Positions 1 through 11,215 of a stretch of DNA of 64,000 bases are shown here, one piece after another (position 1 is the first letter of the stretch; the number at the start of each line of letters is the position of its first letter). The DNA is taken from NCBI GenBank assembly GCA_963971575.1, contig OZ020611.1:225796260-225860259 (forward strand), in the 5' to 3' direction. This DNA comes from Liopterus haemorrhoidalis. Its lineage: Eukaryota > Arthropoda > Insecta > Coleoptera > Dytiscidae. Below the pieces are notes generated by a model. The model made no database searches. It was not told where the DNA came from and was given only the letters and a program-made list of their open reading frames with translations. Made by a program: the position numbers and the translations under genes.

Positions 1-1850
1 CCAATATTTGACCAAGAAATGTTTGTATGAGCTTAACATATTATAATTTGTAACTTTTCTAATTCTTTTTACTGCTATTTTTATTCATTTTATGTTTTTT
101 ATTCGTAATGCTAATAAAACTGTTCATCTCTATAAATGCGCAAGACCATTTATTAAAATACCCAGGGATACATTTTTACCAATATTTATTATAACCTAGT
201 GGCTATGAGATTATTGAGCCAGAAATTAAGTCTCAAGAATAACGTAAAATGCCTAGGGAAGGATGGGGTCCGCAAAAAAAATGTTGTTCAAGAGGGGGTC
301 TTCGGACTACATAAGTTTAATAAACCCCTGCTCTAAGCTAAAGTCTCCAATTTTGATGGGTGTTCTTGCAGGCTATAGAGGTTCATCTTTAATTCTAGAC
401 CTTCTTTATTATTCTGTCCTATTTCGTCCTCATCAGGTGTCCTGTCTATTGCAATCCTTAAGCTAAGCTAGCATGTTAAACTCATATTCAACTTGCTGTA
501 AAAAACAAATATATTTTTTGTCTGGAAACTGTTTTACCGTGGCCGGTATTGTTTGAGGACCGCTGAATGTAAACATGGATATGTGTAAATATTTGGTTTG
601 GTACTAAAAAAGGAATAACTGACGGGAGGGTAAAAGATATATAAGGCGTTTCGCGAGTTATAAAAATAGCGAGGGTGACTAAATTTTTAATAATATTTAC
701 TAGATTTTCCAGGATATAAAGGATGTTATAGAAACGGAGGTCCTATTGCCAAAAGGAAAATATATGCCCTAAATCATGACCTGAATTTTTTAGTAATAAA
801 ATAAACGCTGAAATTTTATGTTAAATTTTTGACAAAAAAATAAATAAAAATATTCAAGCTGTCTTTGCAGATCTCCACAAAATATATGTGTTTTATACAG
901 ACTTTAGTGAATATGAAGTTTATATTATAATAAGAAGGAATTTTTAAAATGAAAATTGTTAAGTGAATTTGGAGAATTTTGAGTTTATTTTTGACTGCAA
1001 ATTTAAATTAATATTTAGAGGTACACTGTTGATACAGTTTTGATAGCACATAGCGGAAATAACTTGCAGAATCTTGTAAACAAAGTTCTTGTCTTTACGC
1101 CCAAAATCTTTAGACCCAAAGTCAAAGAAAAAATCCCCAAAAAGGTCCCAGACTATGGATGAGTATTAACAGTCCAAAAACTAAAATATGGTGATATTTA
1201 TAACGTCGTGAACAAAGACCAGGCATCGTAGTAGAAAATAAAGCAATAAAGACTGGCAGGTATTGCCCATTTTGATTTGTTAAGGTCCATGTTTTGGAGT
1301 AAAGTTTGAGTAATGCATAGCTTGACTGGTTGTTTAGTTTGGTAGACTGCTTCTCCCACGAAAATTAGCCAATGGTGATATAGTATATGCGCCAAATAAT
1401 GAAGGCAAACCAAAAGAAATACGACTTGCAGTCAGATCTACGTGATCTAAGTGACTGTACGAATTTTGATTTCTGTGTACGTGATGTCACTGGCTACTTC
1501 TTGTGAGAAGAGTATTCTGAGCAATTTTGATATTTTTAGAGAGAACTCTTATTTTCAAGAATGAATCATTGTGAAATGATATGAATTAGCAGAGTTTTTA
1601 GCATTAATTTTTTTTTATTATTATATTGTTTTATTGGCCATTAGTTTCTACAACCATATTAGCCAGCTATAAATATAAACATACAATATGTACAATAAAA
1701 ATACAATAATAAATATATAATAATTTTATAATTTTTTTCTTCACAATAAAAGTTTAAATTTCTTCAGATGTATTTTTTAATTTCATTGCCTAGTTTTAGC
1801 ATTAAATGAAGTTTATCATAGTGCCCAGATATTATAAGGTACAAAAAGTC
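1..1850. other. AT-rich non-coding sequence, nothing recognised
   Basis: I see no coding signature, TIR pair or RNA gene here. The short open frames are interrupted on all sides and show no family motif. The base composition matches the intergenic background of the rest of the window. Confidence 0.5.
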
Positions 1851-1853
1851 TAA

Positions 1854-2486
1854 GGCCCTGTCTTTCCGCCTTCTGATAAACTTCTGGGTAACTATCTGAT
1901 AGATAAAGTCATCTGATACTTTACCTGTTGGATAAATGTCATCCCGTCTTTCAATTCAAATTTATCCGTTAGATAGTTATCTGACAGATAATGAGATTGA
2001 CACATTGAATCCTCAGATTGGTACCACTGAATGTGTAACTGAAATAGGCGTCGAGAAAGAAGTTACTCGTGGATAGCGGGAAATTTGTGTATTTAATTTT
2101 TTTTACAAGACATACAAATGAAATCAGACATAAGTTGTATTGCACGAGATACTTTTTTTCATATTTTTTCTCACCGTGGACTGGTTCACTGTTATTTTGG
2201 AGTTAAGGCATTATTTCTACAATTAATAAAATTCAAACAAATGATATTTTTTCAAGTCCATTTTGCAATTTATTGTTCCAAGAAATCATTTAATTCCTAA
2301 CTTTTTGTGACACTTTTTGACAGTTTTGTTACTTATTCGCTACTTTGACTACCGAATAACTTATCTGCCAGATAGCATAGTTTATGTGTAGGAATAACTT
2401 TATCTGAAGGTGGAAAGACGCTTTATTGTTTTTATCCGTCACATAACGTTACCAGCCACTTTATCTGAAGGTGGAAAGACCGGCCC
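1854..2486. mobile_element. Harbinger-type MITE with 3-bp TAA target duplication
   Basis: The ends are imperfect inverted repeats: ggccctgtctttccgcctt on the left and the reverse complement of a matching stretch (gtctttccaccttcagata) on the right, continuing to a shared ctgg.taac about 40 bp in. TAA flanks both ends (1851-1853 and 2487-2489), the size and composition expected of PIF/Harbinger insertions. A second internal copy of the right-end motif (aactttatctgaaggtgga) lies near 2397-2420, so the right arm is partly duplicated. No transposase is encoded. The superfamily is inferred from the duplication and the GG start. Confidence 0.7.
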
Positions 2487-2489
2487 TAA

Positions 2490-3770
2490 AGGTTTTGTAA
2501 TACATATGCAAGCTTATGTTCTTTTCTTGACTGTGTCTGATAATGACTATTCTTAACGTTTTAATTTTTTCTCTTCGTTTACTTTGGTCTAAAATTATTT
2601 AGGAAGTTTATATTCAATATAGAATCTAAAAGATAATAAAACAAGAAAAATCTATTGTTTTTTAGGTCAATGATGTAACAGATGAACAGAATAGTGTTGG
2701 TTTCAAGTAATTATTGGAATCATTTTTTTAGGTTAGCTTTTATTTAATCGATTAAGGTATAATTAATTTCTATTAGTTCTACAATTTGAGTTAATATTTC
2801 TCTCTGTTGGAGATTAGAAACCCGTGGAGGGATGTCTGGAAAAGATCATCTTTCTAAATTATCACGAGAATTTTAAACGATGGCATTTGTTTCTTTCAAT
2901 TTATTTAGATACTGCTTTATTCTTTTTATAGATCGATTTGTCTAGTTTAATATTTACAACGATATCTACAAGAATATATATATATATATATATATAACAA
3001 AAGCAGTATAATTCAGTATTTAATTTTGTGTATTGTTTTTATTGGCAGTGGTAAATATATTTCATATGGTAAATGTTATTTTTATGACGCGTGTCTACAT
3101 GTGACCATATCCTGCATGCTACCCTTCTATTAAATGAGTCATGACCCCATGACACATGCCATATGGCACGGATAATTGCTCCAACGATTGTTTTTTACCG
3201 ATACATACATTTAGAGACATAATTGCAGGGTACCTTGTCTCTCACCATTATCGTAACTATTATTCAGATTTGCTGAAAATGACCTTAAATTTATTCCAAT
3301 TGTGTGTGATATGTGAAGGAGGGTGAAGAATTATGGTACTCATAATGTTGGAGTGAAGTTTTTGCGGTTTATAATTACATAGTGTGAACCTCACCAACCA
3401 CATATACTATTTTCATTTTAAATACTATTTGAATATTAAGCTAATGCTGTAATTTTATGGATAACTTAGACGGTCTACAGCAGCTCAAACCTTTGACATT
3501 TATGCACGTGTAGCATATCGCACAGACAAAATATGTATAACAATCATATCTTAATATTTATTAAGTACAAATTTTTCATCAATACAATGACATCACAAGC
3601 ATATTTTGTTTATGTAACACGTATGACATTCAAAAGCAACATAGTTTTTATTCGGGAAGATCTGTAGAGAAAAATGAGTAAAATAGGAGTAAGTGGTAAT
3701 GCTGCGGTGTTTTTTGCAGTATGCAGTAGTAACACAGTAAGTTGTTGGTCACAAACCTCATATCAAAAAT
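2490..3770. other. Non-coding stretch between MITE and retrotransposon remnant
   Basis: Only an (AT)n microsatellite at about 2974-2996 stands out. The rest is AT-rich sequence without recognisable genes or paired repeat ends. Confidence 0.5.
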
Positions 3771-3774
3771 TTCA

Positions 3775-4195
3775 CATATGAAGTACCAAGGTAGTTACCT
3801 TGGCCCTCTTTTATTTAACATCTTTATTAATGATATAAATAGTTGCTTTAAATTTTCCAATTTCCTTCGTATATGCGATCTAAAAATATATCAAAAAATT
3901 GTTACCGCTTATGTTATGTATCAATGTACAATCTGATCAAACAATGGATTAAATAATTATTAAAAATTTAATAAATGTTTCAAAATGTGCTTTTATCACT
4001 TTTACAAAAAACAGAGTTTTTACTAATTTTAATAACCTCATTAACAGTGATACGATTACGTCTGTTTCTTCTTTTAAGGATCTTGGAGTAGTTTTTGATA
4101 AAAAGATAATATTTGACGTTCATATGGATGCAAAAAAATCTTATAGAATGTTAGGATTTATTTGTAGAACAAGTAAAGAATTTAAATGATACAAA
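3775..4195 (+). pseudogene. Non-LTR retrotransposon reverse transcriptase remnant
   Basis: The left part reads YQGSYLGPLLFNIFINDI, the conserved RT block normally written GVPQGSxLGPLLFxIYINDL. It is followed by a damaged YADD box (cgtatatgcgatctaaaaat, where an Asp codon appears lost) and LKIYQKI. After a break the reading resumes as CAFITFTKNR...FKDLGVVFDKKIIF...HMDAKKSYRMLGFICR, the thumb region of Jockey/CR1-type RTs. At least two frameshifts are needed, so this is dead. The clade cannot be settled; Jockey or CR1-like is most likely. Confidence 0.75.
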
Positions 4196-4243
4196 ACTCT
4201 TTTGTCTTATGGTAAGGAGCCAGAACAATTTGCAAACCTTAGA

Positions 4244-4281
4244 GCAGAGCTTTTCAACCGGTGTGTCGCGAGACCGTGGTC
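4244..4281. mobile_element. Possible hAT terminus remnant
   Basis: The stretch cagagcttttcaaccggtgt followed by gtcgcgagaccgtgg resembles the outer end of Charlie/ZBED-type hAT elements (CAGxG..TTCTCAACC). No matching opposite end or 8-bp duplication was found, so this is only a similarity call. Confidence 0.3.
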
Positions 4282-4381
4282 TGTCACGACTCTGTTGTAA
4301 GAATATCGTTATTTTGTACTTTCAATAAATATAAATTAAACTAAAAAAAAATCTCTTTAAAAAATCTTCATAGCTTATGAA

Positions 4382-4693
4382 TTACTGTACGTGGGTAGTA
4401 CAGTTTGTTCTGGAGCCCATCTCTTCTGTTCTTCCTCGGTCTCGTATTCCTCTTGGCTTGTACAGCAGCGTCTGCTTGGGAATTTTACAAGTGACCATTT
4501 TTTCGAGTATCAGTTTTTCCCTTATGTCTTTATTGCAAATATAGTCAAGTTTTTGAGGACCGAGAAGAATGCAGTAATTCTTCACGGTCCTCAAAAATTG
4601 AATTTCCACTGACTGAATTCTGCTTTCATCTGGTTTGTTCAGTAACCAAGGTTTGCTACTGTATGTGAAATATAGAGACTTCTGAGGTGTCAT
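4382..4693 (-). pseudogene. RTE-type retrotransposon C-terminal fragment
   Basis: Read on the minus strand the frame contains SRIQSVEIQFLRTVK...LDYICNKDIREKLILEK and, near its end, YKPRGIRDRGRTEEMGSR. This matches the tail of RTE-clade ORF2 proteins, where the pattern is RIxxxEMxFLRRVxG.TRxDxIRNExIRxxL and later PxGRRxxGRPxxRW. The open stretch is 103 codons against about 1,000 for an intact ORF2. An inverted duplication (4550-4597) lies exactly where about six extra residues break the conserved spacing. Confidence 0.65.
4550..4597. repeat. Perfect-type hairpin, 21-bp arms, inside RTE fragment
   Basis: Arm 1 (4550-4570) and arm 2 (4577-4597) are reverse complements with one mismatch, separated by a six-base loop (gcagta). 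Arm sequence begins tttttgaggaccg. It looks like a local inverted duplication created during replication. Confidence 0.85.
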
Positions 4694-4766
4694 TTTTTGA
4701 TCAATAAAACCATTCTTAGTTTGTACACAGCAAATGGAATACGAGTATTTTCAATCTGTTTGACTA

Positions 4767-4768
<2 letters not shown>

Positions 4769-4847
<79 letters not shown>
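4769..4847. repeat. (TA)n microsatellite
   Basis: An uninterrupted run of about 39 TA units. Confidence 0.98.
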
Positions 4848-4850
<3 letters not shown>

Positions 4851-5214
4851 TGATTTAGTGGGTTGGAAATGGCATGCGTAATTCAGTGCATGTTAGGTGA
4901 AAAAAAAAACAAACAAACAAGTCGGTTGAGGAAGTAATAGAAGGAAGCGATGCAAATTTGGCTTCTCAGGCAACTACCAAACTTATTTTTTCCATATTCA
5001 CAAGTTGCTCGAGCATTGGGATTCGTGTGTATTAAAAATAGGGTATTATTTTGAAAAATAAAATTTGTTTCGTTAACTTCGGGGTGCTGTATAAAAAAGT
5101 CCTGGCCAAATCTATATTCCCCTCGTACTAATAATATCCGCCATATGCTCTCTATTAATTCCATGGGCAAATATTTAATAAATATTTTTTGAATGAAAAT
5201 TAGTTTGCGTGTCT

Positions 5215-5271
5215 GCCAATAAAATTTTCTCGCGTGCTACCACTGGGCCAGTGGTTTGGTTTGCCATCCCT
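5215..5271. mobile_element. Possible hAT terminus (right end)
   Basis: On the minus strand the end reads cagggatggcaaaccaaacc followed by actggcccagtggtagcacgcgag, which resembles the outer TIR of Charlie-like hAT elements (CAGGGRTGGCAAACC). The partner end is not visible in the window, so size and duplication are unknown. Confidence 0.4.
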
Positions 5272-6105
5272 GATATACGCCTAACTTTCACAAAAATATC
5301 TGCATTTTCAAGTAGTAGCCAGAATTATTAAATTATGGAATTTCAAATATCTAGGTTTTGGAATAAGAGTGCCTTTGGGCTATTGGGAGATAACAGAGTT
5401 CGAGGGCACTTATGTTCCGATGTAGTGGACAATCTTAATGTTCAATTTAAATTTTAAAACAGGATCAATTACCAAACAGATAAGATTTAAAAAAACAGAT
5501 ATCAGTTTCTAAAAAAATTATCTATGTAGATAATAGTTGAGAGTTGCATCTATTTAGACATAAGAGTGGACACTGACTTATCGCGTATGCTAATGACTAA
5601 TAACCTAAATTAATCAATGAGATTACTGATCTGCCAGATATTAATGACGGCAATCAATAATTAACAACGTGAAAATCACAACTGAATTAATATTAACTAG
5701 AACACATTATTCTAATCTGAAGAACATCACACTTCGGATAAATGGCATAACTCATTGAGAGGAATTTTGTATATGATTATGATAAAATATAAGTGTGAAG
5801 AAATGATAAACAGAGAACTAAAGTTATTAAATAAATTCAAAATTGTTTGAAACAGTCATAAACTTGATTTTTTTTATTTTATCACGATTTCGTAGAAACC
5901 CTTATACCATCACTTGGGTGTCTGTCTGTCTAGATATATATTTTTGTTTTGATTTTTTTTCTTTAAATTAACAATCTTCATTGCGAGTATTATGGTAAGT
6001 AAATTAGTTGAAAGTATTCGGCATGTAAGGGAGACATCCAATGACGTTTCTCCTTATATACTTTATATGTCTTCAGTGTTACGGCAGGTCGTTTGGCCAA
6101 AGTCT
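5272..6105. other. AT-rich non-coding sequence with a degraded CTGT-family head
   Basis: Mostly featureless. Around 5894-5935 the string aacccttataccatcact.gggtgtctgtctgtc is a worn copy of the 5' head of the dispersed CTGT family described at 34-49 kb. No coding signal is seen. Confidence 0.45.
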
Positions 6106-6109
6106 CTTT

Positions 6110-6925
6110 AACCTTCTGTTGTCAAGGTCATTTATTATATTTCCCACAAGTTCAATTTCAATTTCATGTCCAATGGGTCGGTCATGGTATTTGTTGGCAA
6201 CTTATGAATGTCTTTCGTGATGAAAGGGGTTTTGAAGCCTTCATGGCTCATTCTATTTAAGACGTACCAAGGTGCATTCACTAAAGCTCGAAGCGCTTTT
6301 GATTGGAATCGTTGTATCATTTTTAATCTGGTCGACTTGGCACATCCCCATAATTGAAGTCAATACGACCATATGGGCTTGAGTATGGTCTTATAGCGCA
6401 AAATTTTATTGGAAACTGATAATTTGATTTTCAACCAAGAAGTCAGTACGTCTGGCAAAATTTTAGTTTTAATTGCTTACGTTTGGCTTGTATATGTTTA
6501 CTCCAGGTCAATCGTTGGTCCAAATTCAATCCAAGGTATTTTACTTCAGTTTTTATGGGAACTGGAATGTCATTGATTGTTACTTGTGGGCAAGTACTAA
6601 ATCTGGTTGTAATCATGACTTGGACAGATTTAGATTGATTTACTTTAGTTCTCAATTTATTGTACCAATCGTTTATAAGATTTAAATGAATTTGAAGAAT
6701 TGCAAAAGCTTCGTTAGGATTATCGTTTGTTGATAGTATAGCAACGTCATCAGCAAATGCAGCTATCATAGTGTCGTCTGTCTTAGGTATATCTGCAGTA
6801 TAAAGTAGGTAAAGGGTAGGCCCAAGTACACTACCTTAGGGAACACCAGATGTTATCGGATAGTAAATTGATAGGGCATCATTGTATTTAACTGAGAAGT
6901 TTCTGAGCCGGCTCAATAAACATGT
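6110..6925 (-). pseudogene. Jockey-like non-LTR retrotransposon ORF2 3' half
   Basis: Minus-strand reading gives LSRLRNFSVKYND...ITSGVP*GSVLGPTLYLLYTADIP, then FADDVAILST (the catalytic FADD box), INDWYNKLRTKVNQSKS, VKYLGLNLDQRLTWSKHI, and after two frameshifts MIQRFQSKALRALVNAPWYV. This order is that of Jockey-clade RT through thumb to the conserved NAPWYV block. A stop replaces the Gln of GVPQGS (about 6836) and the frame breaks near 6440 and 6330. The last readable piece ends about 6110 with QQKVKETLAKRP-like residues. It is a 5'-truncated dead copy, as usual for LINEs. Confidence 0.85.
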
Positions 6926-7639
6926 AGCTGAAAATCAGCACTTTAGAATGTAAGTCGGTTCAGGATTTTCTACACGATTGTTAGTTTCCAATATGCACGT
7001 GGTACATCTCCTACTTCGTGCATTTGCATTTCATGAATTCAAGAAGTAATTTATTACTTAATTATGAACTCCGTCTCTACCCCCCTCACTATCCCGTTTT
7101 AAATAAATAATGAAAAATAAATTAAATTCTAAAGAAGTGAACAATTTAGCATGGTTATTTTTTATCTACCGGTTTAATAATAAAATGAACAATTTACTTT
7201 TTTTTTAATAGGCTGCCTTACAAATAGAACGATCATCAACCACGGATTTTACTGAAATTTCAAATATCTCCGTTCCATTGCAAAATTGGAAAAAATAATT
7301 ATCTATACTGAATTAAAGAAGAATACATTCTCTATATTTTAGTTCTCACAACTTTTTTGTGTAATGAACGATTATGTCGTTAGAGCGCTGCAAATTTGGT
7401 TAGTTTTTCGAATTCATGAAAAATGCACTTTTCGCCGTCAAATTAACGCAAAATAGTATAGTATTGTAAGAGTTTTACAAGACGATGTATTGTCACACGA
7501 GTTGTTGGGAGTACGACGAGCGAAGCGAGAAGTGCTCCAAAGAAACAAGTATTTATTTAAATGTGTTATTTATTTTTATCTGTGATATATGATGGCTTCT
7601 TTACTGCTTCATCCCATCACCTGATTCTATTCAGTTTTT

Positions 7640-8070
7640 CGAACAGACTTTCCTTTTTTTTTATGTATGAATAAGTTAAGATTGCGAAAATGAATTGGGC
7701 ATTCAAACAATAAATGGTTCGAATCACTGACAGACAAATTATCACACGGACAGAAAGGAGACGAAACCATGTTAATTCTATGCAGGTGATATGGAGAGAA
7801 GTTGTGATTAAATCTAAGCCGGATAAGAGTGGATATAAAAGATCTGCTTTGGTGAGAAGAAAATCAAAGCTTTCTAGGAAGAAGAGGTTGAATTTGACCG
7901 TAGTTTGATCCTTTGTGTTGTAGAGAATCTATGTATTCTTGTTGCCATTGGTTGCATATGGAAGATTTGAAGATTGACATAATGTCATTACTGTTTAGAG
8001 GAATATTTAAGAGGGAGCCATTTACATCGAACAGACTTATTCTATTTAATTTGAGTTTTCCCGTGCAAAA
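7640..8070 (-). pseudogene. Non-LTR retrotransposon ORF2 C-terminus with CCHC-like motif
   Basis: On the minus strand one frame runs almost the whole length: FCTGKLKLNRISLFDVNGSL, ICNQWQQEYIDS, then RLRFNHNFSPYHLHRINM and SPFCPCDNLSVSDSNHLLFECP. The last block is the Cys-Cys-His-Cys signature (C-P-C ... HLLFEC) that follows the RNase H domain in Jockey/I-type LINEs. One stop (7864-7866) interrupts it. No clear RT is adjacent, so this is a separate truncated fragment from the one at 6.1-6.9 kb, although both lie on the minus strand and could once have belonged to one insertion. Confidence 0.75.
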
Positions 8071-8107
8071 TTTCTCAAAAAATAAATAAATAAATAAAAA
8101 ATATGTT

Positions 8108-8208
8108 CCTAAACGCCTAGATATGCGTTTAGGGGCAGAGAAGGTACGTTCTCCCTTTCTAGACTATATTTAGAATTAAATCTATGACCGGCGGGTGATA
8201 GATTTAAT
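8108..8208. repeat. Two short hairpins
   Basis: cctaaacgc (8108-8116) pairs with gcgtttagg (8125-8133). attaaatctat (8175-8185) pairs perfectly with atagatttaat (8198-8208). They might be remnants of a small MITE, but no target duplication is visible. Confidence 0.6.
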
Positions 8209-8795
8209 TTTTCTATTTATTGTTTTATTTATTCTTGTTAATATAATCTAGTAATCTAGGTGGATTGTTTTATTCGCATATAGTCTTTGTTGCTGTGCGC
8301 CTAAAATATTTTAACATACTAACAAAACCATTTATTTCAATATTGTCTAAGTTCTTTTTTTCAATTAAAATTTGTTGGTAAAAGCAATATATTAACATTG
8401 ATGTTAGTTGTTTTTATGTTCTCTACTTTCAACTGATTTATATTGGACAGCTAACACCTTCTTACAAAACTTTATATAACACCTACATCGTGTAAATGAC
8501 CCTAATAATCGAGTAACTTGTCCAAAAATTCCCCCTTTCAACACGTCGCTATCAAAACTTCAAATCTACCTCAAGAAAAAGGAACATCAATTTACTTCAC
8601 CTTTATAAAAAACAAACTGAATTCATTGAATCAATGTTTGGAGTTAAAGATCGCGTGCCGCTGAACCTCTTTTACGTCCCCCAACCCCCTTCGTCTACGA
8701 GCTAGCTTCAGACACATGAAATATAAACCAATTATGTAACCCAGTGGTGTTTAATACAATACGAACATATCCGGTATGACGAGCTTAGTGTGAGG

Positions 8796-8813
8796 CAGTG
8801 TTTCTCAAACTTT
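8796..8813. mobile_element. hAT terminus (left-type end)
   Basis: cagtgtttctcaaacttt is a standard ZBED/Charlie-type hAT end and mirrors the end at 10064-10081 (minus strand catagtttcccaaactttt). It lies outside the Tigger left end at 8870 whereas the partner lies inside Tigger, so the two cannot be one simple undisturbed insertion. Confidence 0.5.
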
Positions 8814-9199
8814 AGAATCTTAGGAGGCCGGCTGATGTAGCGCGGAGATAACGCATAAACAACGGAGTACAGCAATACCGGGCATAGACCGGCTTCGATC
8901 AATCCGCATTTACTATAGTCCGGTTTGAAAATTTCAAAACAAACTAAATTTTAGTTGAGCAAAATAAAAATAAATTCTAAAAAAATAGTACACAAAATTA
9001 TTTTTATATGCATAAATGATCGTTTTTTTCCCTTTATTCCCATGATTCCCTAAGTGGTCTATATGGACCCCCAAGGGCTGATTTCGCAGGGGGTCCATGT
9101 CAGCGAAAAAAAAAAAAAAGGGTATGCACGAGATGTAAATGGTGGTCCATGTGAGCGAACCACATTTAGGCTTCCGTAAATGTTGATGACGACCGCAAA

Positions 9200-9392
9200 T
9201 GTGGAAATGGACTATTGCAAGAATGTATTTAAAAAAGCTTTTCCATCTTCATACCTCGTCGAAAGGGGTTTTAGTGCGGTTGCCAATCTTCTTACGAAAA
9301 AAAAAAATCGATTACAAATCACTGGACGTGGAGTTTTAAGACTATACCTCACTAATTTGAAGCTAAATATTGAACAATTGTTATCAGATTAA
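9200..9392 (+). pseudogene. hAT transposase C-terminal fragment (ZBED-like)
   Basis: The residues FPSSYLVERGFSAVANLLTK followed by KKNRLQITGRGVLRLYLTNL and KLNIEQLLSD match the C-terminal dimerisation region of ZBED5/SCAND3-type hAT proteins (xSxxVERGFSAVxxLLTKxRNRLxIxxRGDLRL). Only about 60 residues of a protein of more than 600 survive. A terminal motif of the same hAT type lies at 10064-10081. Upstream residues in this frame show no similarity and should not be taken as the true start. Confidence 0.8.
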
Positions 9393-9400
9393 TCCCTCTC

Positions 9401-9763
9401 CAGAGCTGGCGGAAGCGGACATGCAAGGCATGCGGTGCATGCGGGCACCGCTGCGACTGGGGCGCTGACGCGTGACTCAAAAGGGCGCCAAATGCCAAAT
9501 GAATGTAAAAGTAATTTTAGAAGTGAGGACCTTTTTTTGTTTTTTAGGTCTTCACTTGAAATTTAGAAGTGAGGAACTTTTTTAGGTCTTCACTTTAAAT
9601 TTAGAAGTGAGAAACTTTTTTAGGTCTTCACTTCAAATTTAGAGGTGAGGACCTTTTTTTAGGTCTTCATTTGACATGCTCCAAAAAAGCTAGTTACGTC
9701 CTGCTTAGGGGCGCTTAATTAAATCTTGCCTACGGGCACCACAGACCCCTCGCGCCGGCTCTG
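9401..9763. mobile_element. hAT MITE with perfect 8-bp duplication tccctctc
   Basis: Ends cagagctggcg and (minus strand) cagagccggcg form 11-bp TIRs with one mismatch. tccctctc occurs directly at 9393-9400 and 9764-9771, the 8-bp duplication diagnostic of hAT. It sits immediately 3' of the hAT coding remnant. The interior is unusual: four self-complementary tandem units (9519-9677). Confidence 0.9.
9519..9677. repeat. Tandem self-complementary units (about 40-45 bp, four copies)
   Basis: Each unit reads roughly aatttagaagtgaggacc, a T-run, then aggtcttcacttg. The two halves are inverted repeats, so every unit can fold as a hairpin. Similar units occur at 18440-18525 in another hAT MITE and at 63800-63856, and more distantly at 25280-25345. 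Confidence 0.85.
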
Positions 9764-10063
9764 TCCCTCTCATTACCAGCATTATTTGTGTATTAATTTT
9801 ATGTACGAATTTTACTAGGTTCTGTTTTGTTTCGTTCCAAATCCAAATATATACTTGCATTTTATGTCTTTTCAATAAAGTATGAATAAAAATTGTGCAT
9901 GCTTTTCAATTGTCTACTCCACAAAAAATCCTATCAACGTTAACAGCACTGTGTCAGCTATCGAAAACACATTTATAGTTAAAAGGATTACGAAAATTCA
10001 AAATTAGGCAGGCAGGGAGGTCTACGGAAAACAAAAAAATCGGCAAGTGGTCTACGGGGCAAA

Positions 10064-10081
10064 AAAGTTTGGGAAACTATG
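10064..10081. mobile_element. hAT terminus (right end)
   Basis: aaaaaagtttgggaaactatg, preceded by gtggtctacggggc, is a ZBED-type hAT right end in the orientation expected for the coding fragment at 9200-9392. No convincing 8-bp duplication pairs it with 8796. Confidence 0.5.
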
Positions 10082-10189
10082 CTTTATACAGTCAAATATC
10101 TTTTTGTACGGTTTATTTTTATTCGGTATTAATAGTTATGCGATACAACAGGAGAAAATGCGCCAACTTTAGCCGAATTTTAGAAGACC

Positions 10190-10620
10190 CCCAACATCAG
10201 AAACGTTATTGAAAATATAGGCGAAGCAATATGAGGGCAGTATGGAAACATATTATACCACATTGTGCAAATTTTTTCATTGGTTTTGAAACTCATTTTG
10301 CTGAAGTCACTAATATATTCTAACACTAATTAATTAGATAATGAAACACAAATTAACATAGATGAACAACCTACTTATGAAGAACAGGAGGACAACGACG
10401 ACTGTGCTGAAGTGACTACACTAGAATTAACAGCAGAACAACTATCAAAAATTATTGGAATGGTTGAATCCTTGTCAGAGCATATTATGGAAGTTGATCC
10501 CAGTATTGAACGTAGCCTTACAATTCGCTGAACAGAGAACAGAGGAATGTATGAAGAGAAAAAGCCAAAGAAAAAAAAAGTTCACAAATCGATATTGCAA
10601 TTTTTAGAGAATAAAAAATG
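10190..10620 (+). pseudogene. Tigger/jerky-like transposase C-terminal remnant
   Basis: Readable blocks are MRAVWKHIIPHCANF.IGFE, an acidic linker (QPTYEEQEDNDDCAEVTTLE), LTAEQLSKIIGMVESLSEHI, MEVDPSIERSLTIR and a basic tail KKPKKKKVHKSILQFLE. This is the typical end of pogo/Tigger transposases, with DPxxERSL followed by a lysine-rich stretch and SxxxFL. A stop follows SLTIR and the upstream part needs frameshifts. It lies within the TA-flanked TIR element 8870-11402 and is presumably its own transposase. Confidence 0.7.
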
Positions 10621-10635
10621 AATTACCAAAATCAT

Positions 10636-11215
10636 GCATTTTTACCGACCGCCAACATATATAGAATTGAGGTCCCTACATAACGTTTTGACTATATTTA
10701 GCATGATGTCCGTCTGTACGTCTGTCCATCTGTCCGTCTGTCTGTCTGTCTGTCTTTTCGTCCATCTGTCTGTGTACACGTGCAGAGCAAATTCGGCTAA
10801 AAGGTTTTTTATGAAACTTAATATTTAAGCTTATGACATCAATGGCACGAGTTGATCAACTTTTTGTAAAAATTGGTTGACTAGAAATGGGATTTTACTC
10901 GTGTCGATTTTAAGATTTTTGCAAATATTTAGCAACAGAAAAATATTTCGAAAAAATTTATTTAACAAAATTTGCTATAAATGCAATAACTAACAACTTT
11001 TATTTGAGACATATTTTGACAAAAGAAATATTTTTGAAAAAATTTTCGATATTTTTTCTAAGCATCTATTTTTTCATATTTATATGTAACGTTTCCATGG
11101 TCAAATAATATCTCTGTTAGAAAATATTATATAAGTTATTTTTACTCTGCTGCTAGAATGTATTTTATGCAAGTAGGTACTTTATGATAGCGGTCGGTCC
11201 TGTGGTGGCCATAGC
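10636..11215. repeat. Second CTGT-tract repeat, candidate Helentron-like element
   Basis: accgaccgcca near 10644 and its inverted partner agcggtcggt near 11187 bracket a (CTGT)n-like tract at about 10705-10775. T-runs lie outside both ends. The plan is the same as the main CTGT family but the sequence is different. The boundaries are approximate. Confidence 0.35.

Noticed and set aside
8796..10081. One complete hAT element spanning these two ends
   Set aside because: The interval contains the left end of Tigger and the flanking octamers do not match, so the ends cannot be simply paired.
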